Below are positions 45,580 to 56,400 of a stretch of 64,000 nt of DNA, in pieces. The translations under genes and the position numbers were made by a program. Every line of letters begins with the position of its first letter. The first letter of the stretch is position 1. The stretch covers positions 1 through 64,000 of the IMG/VR virus record IMGVR_UViG_3300032265_001591; one strand, given 5' to 3'. Below the pieces are notes generated by a model. That model worked only from the letters and a program-made list of their open reading frames with translations. It was not told the DNA's origin and did not search any database. This stretch comes from a virus.

Positions 45580-46019
45580 TAGAGTTTAATCCCAAGTTCT
45601 TTTTCTGAAGCTATTAAAAATTTCCAGCCTTTTGCATTACAATATTTATTTGCGGATTCCCATTTTGCTTGGTTTACACCCCAAGTTTGCACCTCAGTTA
45701 AGTACCGCTTGTCTATTTGTTTCTTGGGAACTGGAGGAATGGTTTGAATATATGGCTTGACTTCAACCACGACGGTTTCAATTATGCCTTCTGTGTTTCT
45801 TTTTTTGATCCAGAAATCAGGAAAATAACGATGAACTTTTCCATCTATAGGAGACTTATAGGGTATAAAGAACTCTTCTGATGCCCACTCCAACACGTTT
45901 GGATTCTTATCCAAGTGCGCCATTAGCTTTAGTTCGTATAAAGACCGATAAATAATAGTAGTCGGGTTGCCTTTATATTTACTTGGATATTTTGCTTTGA
46001 AGTAACCTTTATAGCTCAT
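45579..46019 (-). CDS. 4: Head completion protein gp4
   Basis: 146 aa. IYRSLYELKLMAHLDKNPNV, LEWASEEFFIPYKSP and YFPDFWI with VVEVKP are the gp4 (gp50) pattern, a nuclease-like fold (E, PDF, E-x-K). It completes the filled head before tail joining. First gene of the minus-strand operon; TATAAATA on the minus strand (46032-46025) lies just 6 bp upstream. Confidence 0.85.
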   Translation of the reverse strand: MSYKGYFKAKYPSKYKGNPTTIIYRSLYELKLMAHLDKNPNVLEWASEEFFIPYKSPIDGKVHRYFPDFWIKKRNTEGIIETVVVEVKPYIQTIPPVPKKQIDKRYLTEVQTWGVNQAKWESANKYCNAKGWKFLIASEKELGIKL

Positions 46020-46024
46020 AATCG

Positions 46025-46032
46025 TATTTATA
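46025..46032 (-). promoter_or_regulatory. Possible late promoter TATAAATA on minus strand
   Basis: Exact TATAAATA read on the minus strand in the 24-bp divergent gap between gp4 and gp48. Very close to the gp4 start codon, so a nearly leaderless transcript would result; uncertain. Confidence 0.35.
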
Positions 46033-46043
46033 GGAAAACATAA

Positions 46044-47264
46044 ATGTCAGTAAGTAGTTATACAAATAAAGCGGTTAACGGCGTCATTGGTGGTGTCACT
46101 AATGCGGCAGGAAGTCTATTAGATGGTGCATCAAAAGCGGTAGGTGGTTTATTTGATGGTGTTTCTGGAGCCGTTGGAGATGTCCTTGGCATATTTACTT
46201 CAGCTACAAGTGAGAAACATTGTACGATTACGCTAAGTTCTTGTGGAATTGGTGATGGAATTAAAAATGACCAAGTAGATCGATCTGGAATCAACAGATT
46301 AAATGAACAAAGACCCAAAGCAAAAAATATTACTGATGAAATGAATAAATATAAAGATGATAAGTCTTATAAGTTTCAAACATATCCTCCAGATTTAACA
46401 TATAGCAATTATTTTATACAATTAGAATTTGGTGAATACGTCAGACCATATTTTGGCGACAATAAACAAGATAGTACTAAATTTAATCCTTCATATAGGG
46501 TTGATCTACCGTTGCCACCCCAGTTAACAGATGCACAAGGGTTAGGTTGGCACACAGCTAACTTTGGAGCAACTGGATTAGCAATGAATGCTGTTCAAAA
46601 GATTGGAAATCTTGATTGGCAAAATAATCTTAGTGCAAGTTCTTGGACAGGACTTGCAAAAAAACTTGAAAATACTGCGGTAGGAATAGGTGAAGCGGCT
46701 TTATATGGATTAGGAACAGCAATGCAAAATCCAAACAGCAAAGTTCCAAATAGTGTTCTTGGTGTAGATCTTGCTGCGTCAATAGGAAATTTATTAGGTT
46801 ATTCAATGAACCCCTTTCCTGGGGCTTTTTACGTTGGACCAGAGCTTAGAGCATTTCAATTTTCATGGATATTTGTTCCAGAATCACGAGAAGAAATGCT
46901 TCTTCTTAAATCTATTATTAAACAGATAAGAAAAAGAACACTATCACAACCTGCTGGAGAAATAGGAGCATTCTTAAAATATCCTGAAATATGTAAAATA
47001 AAACTTTATCCTGATAAATTAAGTTCAATGTTTCCAATCAAAGAATGCGCGCTAACAGCAATCAATGTTGACTATGCACCATATGGGTTATCATTTCATA
47101 ATGATAAAAATCCAACAGCTATTGGAATTGGACTAGTGTTTGCTGAAATACGACCATTATTTAGAGAAGATATTGATGATACTGGAGAATTTTATGATAC
47201 TTCTGGAAAAGTCGTTCCAAATGCAATTAAGCCATTAGATCCTTTGGGAGTATTCACTAAATGA
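46044..47264 (+). CDS. 48: Baseplate tail-tube cap, gp48-like
   Basis: 406 aa. Gly/Val/Ala-rich start (NKAVNGVIGGVTNAAGSLLD), then FRAFQFSWIFVP-type sequence (LRAFQFSWIFVPESREEMLL), IIKQIRKRTL and FPIKECALTAINVDYAPYG, as in gp48 of T4-like phages of aquatic hosts. It caps the hub and is followed by gp53. First gene of the plus-strand baseplate operon. Confidence 0.75.
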   Translation: MSVSSYTNKAVNGVIGGVTNAAGSLLDGASKAVGGLFDGVSGAVGDVLGIFTSATSEKHCTITLSSCGIGDGIKNDQVDRSGINRLNEQRPKAKNITDEMNKYKDDKSYKFQTYPPDLTYSNYFIQLEFGEYVRPYFGDNKQDSTKFNPSYRVDLPLPPQLTDAQGLGWHTANFGATGLAMNAVQKIGNLDWQNNLSASSWTGLAKKLENTAVGIGEAALYGLGTAMQNPNSKVPNSVLGVDLAASIGNLLGYSMNPFPGAFYVGPELRAFQFSWIFVPESREEMLLLKSIIKQIRKRTLSQPAGEIGAFLKYPEICKIKLYPDKLSSMFPIKECALTAINVDYAPYGLSFHNDKNPTAIGIGLVFAEIRPLFREDIDDTGEFYDTSGKVVPNAIKPLDPLGVFTK

Positions 47265-48094
47265 AATATTTTTCAAATCTTCCAATCATATCTTATGCTA
47301 ATAATCTTGCACGGAATATTTTTTCACGTGTCAAGATAAGTAATACACCTCAGTATTACCCATATACCATGAATGAAGGACAAAAAATTGAACATATTGC
47401 ATATGACTATTACCAAGATTCGGATGATGTTTGGATATTACATCATATCAATAATGTAGTAGACCCATATTTTGATTATTCTTTAAGTCGAATTGATTTT
47501 GATCGTTACATTGAAAAGAAATATGGTTCAATATATAAGGCTCAAAGAGACATTGCTTTCTATCATACCCATTATTACAATGATGATTCTACTTTAGATG
47601 TATCAGAATATAATTCTCTTACACCGAGTTCACGTAAAAAGTATTGGGCTCCAGTCTTGGATTTATATGGTAATCCCTATGAATACGTTAGGTCTAAAGA
47701 AGATATTGTGATTTCAACAAATAAAATAATTAGTGCAAATATTACTTTAACAACTAACACCACTTTCGCTACTGGTGAAAAGATAACTCAAAGCACAAGT
47801 GGAGGAACAGCTTTCGTTGCATTTAGTAATTCATCTATGCTAACAATACAGCATATTACTGGAACTATTAATGCTAATAATATTACTGGTAATGATTCCG
47901 GTGCAGTTGCAACTGTTCAAGATGTAACGACCATAAGCACTCCAATATCAGAAGATGAGTTTGTATACTTCATACCAATTTCTTATTATGATTATGAATT
48001 AGATTTAAACACAAAGAAAAAGAATATTAATGTTCTCGATAAAGCTTATACGGATATTGTAAGTTCTCAATTTAGGCAATTGATCAATGACTAA
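47261..48094 (+). CDS. 53: Baseplate wedge protein gp53
   Basis: 277 aa. The N-terminal 100 residues (MNEGQKIEHIAYDYYQDSDD, VWILHHINNVVDPYFDYSLS) are the LysM-like gp53 domain. A Thr/Asn-rich beta insertion (about 160-225) containing TTNTTFATGEKITQST resembles the repeat unit of gp7 and gp8 here. Joins wedges to the hub. Overlaps both neighbours. Confidence 0.8.
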   Translation: MKYFSNLPIISYANNLARNIFSRVKISNTPQYYPYTMNEGQKIEHIAYDYYQDSDDVWILHHINNVVDPYFDYSLSRIDFDRYIEKKYGSIYKAQRDIAFYHTHYYNDDSTLDVSEYNSLTPSSRKKYWAPVLDLYGNPYEYVRSKEDIVISTNKIISANITLTTNTTFATGEKITQSTSGGTAFVAFSNSSMLTIQHITGTINANNITGNDSGAVATVQDVTTISTPISEDEFVYFIPISYYDYELDLNTKKKNINVLDKAYTDIVSSQFRQLIND

Positions 48095-49343
48095 TAACAA
48101 TGAATTGAATTATGACATATTAATAACTGCAATTAATATCATATCTTATGATGGAAAAACTAAACAGAGTATAATCTCTCAAGTCTCCAGTATTGACATT
48201 TATGAATCAATATTCAATGCGCTCGTAAGCTGCGATGTTGAAATAATTGACCAGATCAATATCATTGAAACATTTCCTTTATTGAGACAAAAAGTATATC
48301 TTGAGATGGAATACTCTACTCCTAAACTTGAAGGCAGTGTGAAAAGAAGATTTATTGTAAATGAGATTGGATTGCGTACATATGACAATCAACTTAAAAC
48401 TTCTAAATATGTTTTACAGTGCTTAAGCGAAGAAGTTATTCAACATTCAAACCAAGTTGTGACAGAAGCAATTACTGGAGAAGAGATCTCTAAAGCAATT
48501 CCTCGATTCGTAAAAACATATTTAAACTCTAATAAAAAAGTATCAGTAGATAATACTAAAGGCACTCAGTCTATTCAAGTTCTAAATCTCAAACCGTTAA
48601 AAGCAATAGATTTCTTAAGAAAGAAAGCAATATCTAAATCATATGTATCCAATACTTTTCTTTTCTTTGAGAACGTACATGGGTTTCATTTTGTGACGCT
48701 TGAATGGTTAATAAGCAATATCAAAGGTCCGGCCGATGCTAAGTTTTTTCTTAAATTAGGTGATGATCCATCAGTTGCAAGATTTAGAAACATATTAGGT
48801 TATCAGGGAATAGTGCAAGATAACGCTACAGATATTATTGCATCAGGTGGTTTACATACAGTTCATAAACGTTTAGATATTGCAACTGGTGTAGTAACTG
48901 AGTTTGTGACTAAACCAAACATTGAAGCATTCCTTAGAGGCGCTGGAGTCAATATTTCTCCTCATCTTTCTACGTTCATTACTGATAACAGCAAACAGCC
49001 TGCAATCACAGTGTTTACAGTATGGGATTCTACTCAAGGTGAAACGTTCTCATATGAACAACCTTTAAGAGATTTTTATATTAATTTATGCACAAGTAAT
49101 ATAACGAGAATACACGTGTATGGTGATGCAGCATTGACATGTGGAGACACAGTTGATCTACAGTTGCCAGTAGCAAGTAGTGATGTAGAAGATATGAAAA
49201 AAGTTAACTATAGCAAATACATGTCTGGGAAATTTCTAATTTCAAAAATTAGACATATGATAAGCGTTCAAGGAAATGCTTCATTTTCATATCGTATGTC
49301 TTTAGAGTTAATACGACCAGCATATGGAGAAACTATACTATGA
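48087..49343 (+). CDS. Baseplate hub protein, gp27-like
   Basis: 418 aa. Between gp53 and gp5, where hub gp27 is expected. ISQVSSIDIYESIFNALVSC, VEIIDQINIIETFPLLRQK and IHVYGDAALTCGDTVDLQLP fit the two-barrel gp27/VgrG-type hub. Sequence similarity to T4 gp27 is weak by eye, so the call rests partly on position. Confidence 0.65.
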   Translation: MTNNNELNYDILITAINIISYDGKTKQSIISQVSSIDIYESIFNALVSCDVEIIDQINIIETFPLLRQKVYLEMEYSTPKLEGSVKRRFIVNEIGLRTYDNQLKTSKYVLQCLSEEVIQHSNQVVTEAITGEEISKAIPRFVKTYLNSNKKVSVDNTKGTQSIQVLNLKPLKAIDFLRKKAISKSYVSNTFLFFENVHGFHFVTLEWLISNIKGPADAKFFLKLGDDPSVARFRNILGYQGIVQDNATDIIASGGLHTVHKRLDIATGVVTEFVTKPNIEAFLRGAGVNISPHLSTFITDNSKQPAITVFTVWDSTQGETFSYEQPLRDFYINLCTSNITRIHVYGDAALTCGDTVDLQLPVASSDVEDMKKVNYSKYMSGKFLISKIRHMISVQGNASFSYRMSLELIRPAYGETIL

Positions 49344-50071
49344 ATAGTTTAAATGATTTAGGAGGAGACGGACTTCTTCGGTGGTTCATAGGTACAGTAG
49401 AAGACATCAATGATCCTTTAAAATTAGGCAGAGCTAAAGTAAGAATTCCTGCATTACAAGATGGAATCTATACTGAAAACTTAATCTGGGCTCGTCCAAT
49501 TAGTCCAGTGCAAAGCGCAAGCTATTATGGGATTGGAATCTCACCTAATGGTCTTCTCAATGGATCACAAGTCTTTGGTTTCTTTTTAACAGGAACTGAA
49601 GGAAATATTCCAATGATAATTGGATCAATTTCTAAACACAATAACAATGATCCAAATTTAAGTGATGTGAATGCTCTTGCTAGAGAAGTAAATGACATAC
49701 CAAAAACACAAATTGATTATGAAAGTTCTGCTAACCCTGGCGTAACATTCAAAGAACCAAAACCAACATACGCTGCTAAGTACCCTTATAATCATGTAAT
49801 GAGAACTATATCTGGGCACACTGTTGAATTTGATGATACGCCTGGTGCAAATAGAATTCACATTTATCATTCATCTGGAACATACATTGAGATTTCCGCA
49901 GATGGCAGTCAGGCTACTCATATTAAAGGTAACAATACAAACGTTACTCTTAAAGATGAAAAAGTCTTTGTTGAAGGTAAGTCAACCATCATCGTAAAGG
50001 GAGAAGCAGAAATCTATTCAGATACTAAGATAACACTTCAAGCTCCTGAAGTAAGTATAAACGGAGGTTGA
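49340..50071 (+). CDS. 5: Baseplate central spike protein, gp5-like without lysozyme domain
   Basis: 243 aa against 575 for T4 gp5. N-terminal OB-fold (WFIGTVEDINDPLKLGRAKV, RIPALQDG, LLNGSQVFGFF), then HTVEFDDTPGANRIHIYHSS and a short beta-helix (VTLKDEKVFVEGKSTIIVKG). No lysozyme sequence is present. It forms the tip of the tail spike. Confidence 0.8.
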   Translation: MNSLNDLGGDGLLRWFIGTVEDINDPLKLGRAKVRIPALQDGIYTENLIWARPISPVQSASYYGIGISPNGLLNGSQVFGFFLTGTEGNIPMIIGSISKHNNNDPNLSDVNALAREVNDIPKTQIDYESSANPGVTFKEPKPTYAAKYPYNHVMRTISGHTVEFDDTPGANRIHIYHSSGTYIEISADGSQATHIKGNNTNVTLKDEKVFVEGKSTIIVKGEAEIYSDTKITLQAPEVSINGG

Positions 50072-50072
50072 T

Positions 50073-51164
50073 ATGGTTATCGTATGTATGAATGGACCAT
50101 TTGGTGGATTTGATTCTTTATACAATCAAATCAAAGACAGTTTAACGCATCCTCCTTTGTTTTCAAGAATTGTAGTTCCAGACATCATTGGAACCCTCCA
50201 AGAAAAGATGTTCTCGACGGTTGAAGATATTGTTGATGCTGCAGGTAATTTAGTTGAAAGAACTAGATCTTATATCAGCATCGTTAACATGGAAGTTTGT
50301 CATTTACTATCACATTTAAATGATATGTCTTTTTTTGATCTAATCATTAAAGGCGTTAAAAAGATACTTGATTTTGTTGGGCTTAGTAATCTTTTTCGTT
50401 CATTCTTTCCAAAGATTTTAGGATTAGGAATATCCATTTACGATATTATTGTTGGCGGAATATCTCCTAAAGAAATCTACAAAGCAATACGAGAAGCAAT
50501 TGACAATGGTTTAGATGTTCTTTGGAGTTTTGTTCCAAAACCATTTTATATTGATTTAAATCTTCCTGACATTTCTTTACCTAATATTTTTCAAATGATT
50601 ATGAAACAATATAAGGACATTATTTTAAAGCCAATCATGGATTTGGTAGGTATACTTACTGACTTTTTAGATAGCATATCTTTAGGCTTATTTAGTTTTA
50701 CTCTTCCTCAAGTTCCATCTATTGGTGAAATAGTCAATAAGCTTTATGAAAAAATTAAAGTGTTTGCAATTGCTAAGGCTATTGATTTAAAAGATATGGT
50801 CATGGGAGGATTTAATGAGGTAATGTCTCTTGCTAGAAAAATGATGAATTTTGGAATGAAAATTTCTGATCTACTAAATGGATTATCTTTTGGCAGTCTT
50901 ACGGGATGGCTATTTAAAGCAATAGACAATATGTTTAATACAGTGAAAATGATGAGTGTTGAATTGCTGATGCAAGTTAATAATATGATTGATTCAATTT
51001 ACAATTTTCTGTATAAGACAATATGGGATTTTATTACAAGTTTACCCGTGATCGGTGATATAATTAAAGCTATATTTTCTCCAATATGTATTCCAATTCC
51101 AACTGTTCAAGATGCGGTAAATGAAGCAACGAGTGTGGTTGCTTCTGCTATTCCGCGGGTATAA
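50073..51164 (+). CDS. Helical virion protein, unknown (possible hub or tape-measure component)
   Basis: 363 aa, mostly long amphipathic or hydrophobic helices (FFPKILGLGISIYDIIVGG, IMDLVGILTDFLDSISLGLF), with MNGPFGGFDS at the start and two Cys. Lies between gp5 and gp25. A tape measure (gp29) or hub protein (gp28) are candidates by position only. Confidence 0.55.
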   Translation: MVIVCMNGPFGGFDSLYNQIKDSLTHPPLFSRIVVPDIIGTLQEKMFSTVEDIVDAAGNLVERTRSYISIVNMEVCHLLSHLNDMSFFDLIIKGVKKILDFVGLSNLFRSFFPKILGLGISIYDIIVGGISPKEIYKAIREAIDNGLDVLWSFVPKPFYIDLNLPDISLPNIFQMIMKQYKDIILKPIMDLVGILTDFLDSISLGLFSFTLPQVPSIGEIVNKLYEKIKVFAIAKAIDLKDMVMGGFNEVMSLARKMMNFGMKISDLLNGLSFGSLTGWLFKAIDNMFNTVKMMSVELLMQVNNMIDSIYNFLYKTIWDFITSLPVIGDIIKAIFSPICIPIPTVQDAVNEATSVVASAIPRV

Positions 51165-51167
51165 ATA
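51160..51167 (+). promoter_or_regulatory. T4-type late promoter TATAAATA
   Basis: Exact TATAAATA, followed by G, 18 bp before the gp25 start codon and overlapping the end of the preceding gene. Confidence 0.6.
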
Positions 51168-51185
51168 GGAATAAAAAGAACTACT

Positions 51186-51611
51186 ATGGATATAACTTTT
51201 TCAGATAGAAAAACTACAGTACTTCCAAAAACTGAATACTTCAGTGACTTTCTCGTCAATTTGGATGCCCATCCAGATAACATGCAATTGGTAAAAAACA
51301 TCAATGAAAAGGCTGTAATTAGATCTATTAGGAATCTTTTATTTACAAATAAATATGAAAGACTATTTCAACCAGACATTGGTTGTGAGATAAACAAGAT
51401 ACTTTTTGAACCACTCACTCCAGCATCAGTATCTGCTTTAAAGACGGTAATTGAAAATACTATTCAAAGATATGAACCAAGAGCTGGACTTTTAGAAGTA
51501 ATAGTAACTCCATATATAGAACAAAATTTATTAGTAGTTACTATTAAGTTTTTCATCTCAAATAGTCAGCAGCCTGTATCTTTCACCGTTCAACTATCAA
51601 GAGTTCGATAA
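51186..51611 (+). CDS. 25: Baseplate wedge protein gp25
   Basis: 141 aa. KAVIRSIRNLLFTNKYERLF, QPDIGCEINKILFEPLT and the final beta-sheet (TIKFFISNSQQPVSFTVQL) are the gp25/lysozyme-like wedge pattern. It connects the wedge to the sheath. Stop abuts gp6 start. Confidence 0.88.
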   Translation: MDITFSDRKTTVLPKTEYFSDFLVNLDAHPDNMQLVKNINEKAVIRSIRNLLFTNKYERLFQPDIGCEINKILFEPLTPASVSALKTVIENTIQRYEPRAGLLEVIVTPYIEQNLLVVTIKFFISNSQQPVSFTVQLSRVR

Positions 51612-53401
51612 TGGCAAATAACAGTATAAATTTAGTCAATCTTGACTTTGCTTCATTCAAAACTCAGTTAAAAACATATCTTAAATCACAAGATATTTTT
51701 AAAGATTATGATTTTGAAGGAAGTAATATGTCCGTTCTATTGGACATACTTTCATATAATACTTATACGAACTCATTCTATTTGAACATGATTGGTAATG
51801 AAATGTTTATGGATACTGCTGTATTACGTGACAGCGTAGTCTCTCATGCTAAGATGTTGAATTATGTTCCAAGATCTTTTAAGTCAGCTCGTGCCATCGT
51901 TGATCTTACAGTTTATGGTGGAAACACATCAGTTACTTCAATCATTGCACCAAAGGGCACCTCGTTCACTTCTAGGGTTGGTTCTAATAACTTCGTATTT
52001 GTCACTGATCAGAATCTAATTCTTACCGGAACCGATGGAACATACTCAGCTGAAAATGTAGACATTTACGAAGGTGATTACGTTAGTGAAAGTTTTGTTG
52101 TCAATTATGCAAATACTACTCAACGATACATTTTAAATAGCACTAATATTGATACGGATTCAATTACCATTGCTTCTATTGAAGATAATGGTGGTAATAC
52201 TATCCATTATACACTAGCAACATCATTACTTGATAAGACTAGCAATTCGCAAATATATTTTGTTCAAGCTGCACAAAATGAAAAATATGAAGTTTTATTT
52301 GGTGATGGAATTAGTGGTAGAAAACCAAAAGATAATGCTGTTGTCTTATGTGAATATCGTGTAACAAATGGTGAAATTCCTAATGGTGCATTTAAATTTA
52401 TATCTGACGGCGCTATTGGCGGACTATCAAACGTTCAAGTTGGCACAATTGCTGCCGCAATAGGTGGTTCAGTTAATGAATCAATTGAATCTGTTAAATT
52501 TAATGCTCCACGTTATTTTACGGCTCAGGAAAGAGCAATCACTACTGAAGATTATGAAAATCTTTTGAAAATTAATTTTCCAGAAGTTCTTGCTGTATCA
52601 GCTTATGGCGGTCAAGATGTAGATCCTCCACAATATGGTCGGGTGTTTGTTGCTGTTGATATTGATCAAGTTGATGGCTTACCTGCAAGTAAGCGTGATG
52701 AGTATTATAGTTTCTTAAAGACAAGATGCCCGGTATCTATTGAACCAATTATCATTGAGCCTGAAATGACATTTGTTTATATTTCAAGTCTTGTTCGTTA
52801 CAATATTAACACTACAGATTTGTCAGCTGGTGATATTAAATCATTTGTCTTATCAGCCATTAGCACTTATTCTACTACTTATCTAAATGATTTTAATAAA
52901 ACATTAAGATATAGTCAATTAGTCACTACTATTGATAATGCAAATGAAAACATTGTTGGTAATGAAACGGACATTGAAGCAGTTAAGAAGATTCGCCCAC
53001 AATTGAATAGTAATACTCCTATTGTATTAGATTTTAATTTTGCTTTAGAGAGTGGTGTTACTTCTGGTAAATTGCGGCATAATAATAGAAGTACTAGTCC
53101 AGTATTTTCTAGTAGTTTTGATTTTCAAAATCGTGTCGCTAGATTACAAGATGATGGTTTAGGTAGTCTTAATATAGTAAAAGCAGATAGTACTTCAATT
53201 GAGAAATTAGCTCCGGCTGGAACCGTCGACTATACAACTGGAAGATTGAATATTACAGGATTAAATATTCAATCATATTATGGTTCAAGCATTAAAATTT
53301 ATGTTAGACCTCTACTTAAAGATATATTCTCAACTAAGAATTCAATATTGCAAATAGTTGCAGACGATGTTGAAATTGCAATTGAACAGGTTCGTATATA
53401 A
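51611..53401 (+). CDS. 6: Baseplate wedge protein gp6
   Basis: 596 aa (T4 gp6 660). DFEGSNMSVLLDILSYNTYT, SFYLNMIGNEMFMDTAVLRD and VVSHAKMLNYVPRSFKSARA are the gp6/J-like motifs; PEVLAVSAYGGQDVDPPQYG belongs to the core. Forms the continuous ring of the baseplate. Overlaps gp7 start by one base. Confidence 0.88.
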   Translation: MANNSINLVNLDFASFKTQLKTYLKSQDIFKDYDFEGSNMSVLLDILSYNTYTNSFYLNMIGNEMFMDTAVLRDSVVSHAKMLNYVPRSFKSARAIVDLTVYGGNTSVTSIIAPKGTSFTSRVGSNNFVFVTDQNLILTGTDGTYSAENVDIYEGDYVSESFVVNYANTTQRYILNSTNIDTDSITIASIEDNGGNTIHYTLATSLLDKTSNSQIYFVQAAQNEKYEVLFGDGISGRKPKDNAVVLCEYRVTNGEIPNGAFKFISDGAIGGLSNVQVGTIAAAIGGSVNESIESVKFNAPRYFTAQERAITTEDYENLLKINFPEVLAVSAYGGQDVDPPQYGRVFVAVDIDQVDGLPASKRDEYYSFLKTRCPVSIEPIIIEPEMTFVYISSLVRYNINTTDLSAGDIKSFVLSAISTYSTTYLNDFNKTLRYSQLVTTIDNANENIVGNETDIEAVKKIRPQLNSNTPIVLDFNFALESGVTSGKLRHNNRSTSPVFSSSFDFQNRVARLQDDGLGSLNIVKADSTSIEKLAPAGTVDYTTGRLNITGLNIQSYYGSSIKIYVRPLLKDIFSTKNSILQIVADDVEIAIEQVRI

Positions 53402-56400
53402 TGAAAGATATTGAAAAAAATATATCGACATTAATCCAGTCACAATTTCCTTCTTTCTATAATGAAGAAGGAGAGATGTTCATTGCTTTTGTTAAAGCGT
53501 ACTATGAATGGTTAGAAGAAAACGGAAATACTCTATATCATTCTCGCCGTCTTTTAGAATATAGTGATGTTGATAGAACTTTAGATACTTTCATAAAGCA
53601 ATTTAAAGAACAATATTTAAAGAATATTGTATTCACTACTGATTCAAATAAACAACTTTTTATTAAGCACGCATTAGAATTCTATAAGTCTAAAGGATCT
53701 CAAAGATCTATAGACCTATTTTTTAGACTAGTCTATGGTATTCCTGCAGAAGTTTATGTTCCAGCAGATGACATCTTTAGGTTATCTGCTAGTGAATACA
53801 CAACTCCGTATTATCTTGAAGTCACTCGTCAACCTAATAATATCAATTTTGTAGGAAGCCAAATTACAGGAGCTCTTTCTGGCGCTACGGCTTTCGTTGA
53901 AAAATTAATTAGAAAAAGAATTAATTCTCAAAACATTGATGTTTTTTTCATATCAAACATCAATAAAGATTTTCAAGTTCATGAACCAATTTCTTATTCT
54001 AACAATTTTAGTGATTCACCTAGAATCATTGGATCACTTTCTAGGTTTGAAGTAATTGCAGGTGGTTCAGGATTTGCTGTAGGAGACATCGTTGATATTG
54101 ATTCAACTACTACAGGAGCTCAAGCAAAAGGTCGAGTAACAGAAGTTGATAATGTTACAGGCGTTGTTGAATTTGCATTAGTCGATGGCGGATGGGGATT
54201 TTCTACTAATGCTCAAGTCATTGTGTCTGAGAGAGTATTAGTTGTTAATAATGTGATTATGGCAAATACCTCTGTTCCAAACACATACTTGCTATTTGAG
54301 AAAGTTACACAACCATTAGCAAATATCATATTCACAACGATAACGGGTGCGTTTGCTCCAAAAGATGTATTTCAAAAATATCATTCAAATGGTTCGCTTG
54401 CAGCAAATGGAAGAATTTTAGCAGTCACTCAAAATACTGTAACTAAAACTGGTGAGTTGTTAGTCAATACGAACAGAGGAAATGTTGAACTTGGAACAAG
54501 CACGCTTTACATATCTGGAAATGCTACGTATGCTACTGCTACAAGCATTACTGATAAGACAGCAACCGCAAATGTTATGGGTGTTTCTAGCAATATAGTT
54601 TTATATTGCTATGATTCACATGGTTCATTTAAAATAAATGATGAAGTTTATCAAGGAAATTCAACTGTTGAATGGGCAAATGGCATAGTCTATAATGCAA
54701 TAGGAACATCAGCAAATCTAACATTAACAATATCTAATGTCAATGGGATATTCCGACCATCCGTTGCAAATATATACGCAAGAGCTTCCATTTCTACATA
54801 TGCACAAGTAAATTCATTTTCTACAGCCATTGGGGTTTACGATGTAGATAATGCATTTTCTAAACTTGAATCAAATTATATTAGAGCTCAAACTCCATCT
54901 GGGTTTGTAGTTGTTTCTACTGGTGGTGCTGGATTTGTTAATGCTCAAGCATTAACTTTGATTGGTGGTACTTCAACTATTAGCACGGCTACTGCCACAG
55001 CTACTACAAATGCTACTGGTGGATTAACAAGAGTAACCATTACATCAGGATTATCTAATTACATAGATAATGAAACTCTCACAATTCAAAGTGGAACATC
55101 ATCTACAAATGCTACTGGTGTCATCAATATTATTCCTGGCTCATCAACTATAGCAAATATCGAACTTGTTAGTGAAGGTTCTCTAGCCGGATTCTCAGTT
55201 GGCGGTTTATCACATGAAGAAACTGTAGTAGTTAATCAAGATTTAATTTCTTCAAACAATGCAGCAAACGTATATTTTACAAATACTGCATTTATCTTAG
55301 ATGGTACTGGTTCTGGCATTTCTTCAAATGGTTATGGGTTTATTAAATTTCCAGTTGGAAACATAAATTCTATTATTCTTGACTGTTTAGATATTTCAAG
55401 CAAAGTAGTTGGTACTATTACTGCAATTACTGGTATTAGTAAGGGCACAAACTATACGCTTGATCCATTTGTTGCAGTAGTTGAACCTGCAATTGTTGCA
55501 CAGGGTGCAAATGATTATATCTTTACAGTTATGAACGCAACAGGAAACTTTGCTAATGGTGAATTAATTCAACAAAGTAGAAACATTGCAAATGTTAACA
55601 TATTAACAGTATCAAGTGCTACGAGTGGTAATGTAGATATACTCACTGTTACTGATGCAACCGCTCCTTTCACTCTTGGAGAAATAATTTATCAATCAAA
55701 TGGCACTGCAAATATTGGTTATGGTACTTTGCAAACTTCTGTCATTACTTCTAATGCTGGAACGATGACCATCAGGCCAGTATCAAATGGGTTTTCAAAT
55801 GGTGTTTATAAAATAAAAGGTGCAACTTCAGGTGCAAATGCGACTGTAACATTAGTAAGTTATAACTTCTTCCAGGTAAATGAACAAATTCAACAATATG
55901 CCAATAGCACGACAGTTGTTGCTAATGCAATTGTTCAAAGTGTTTCTATAAACCCAACAACACGAGTTGGATCAATTACAATTAATTCTGTTTCTTCTAA
56001 TTTTCAAGTGTCTTCGAATAGTTCAAATGGTTTGATTAGAGGAACTTTAACCGTTGCAAACGCTATTGTTGACACCGTGAATACTGCTAACATAACCGTC
56101 AACACGCAAGCCCTTATTCACGGTGTTGTAAATGATTCAACACTATATGTTAAACGGTTAAGCCTTGCAAATTTCTTTGAAGTCACAACTAATAGTATGG
56201 TTATTGGTTTATCTTCAGGTGTTTCTGCTAACTTAGTAGCATTTGATTATGATGATACAAAGTCAGGAATCAATGCAAACGTTACTGCTAATTCAACTAT
56301 CGCCAATGGTCACGTAGTTTCACTTGACTTAGCTGATTCTGGCTTTGGATATGCAAATGGTGATGTTTTAGATTTTATCTCACAAGATGGTTCACTACTT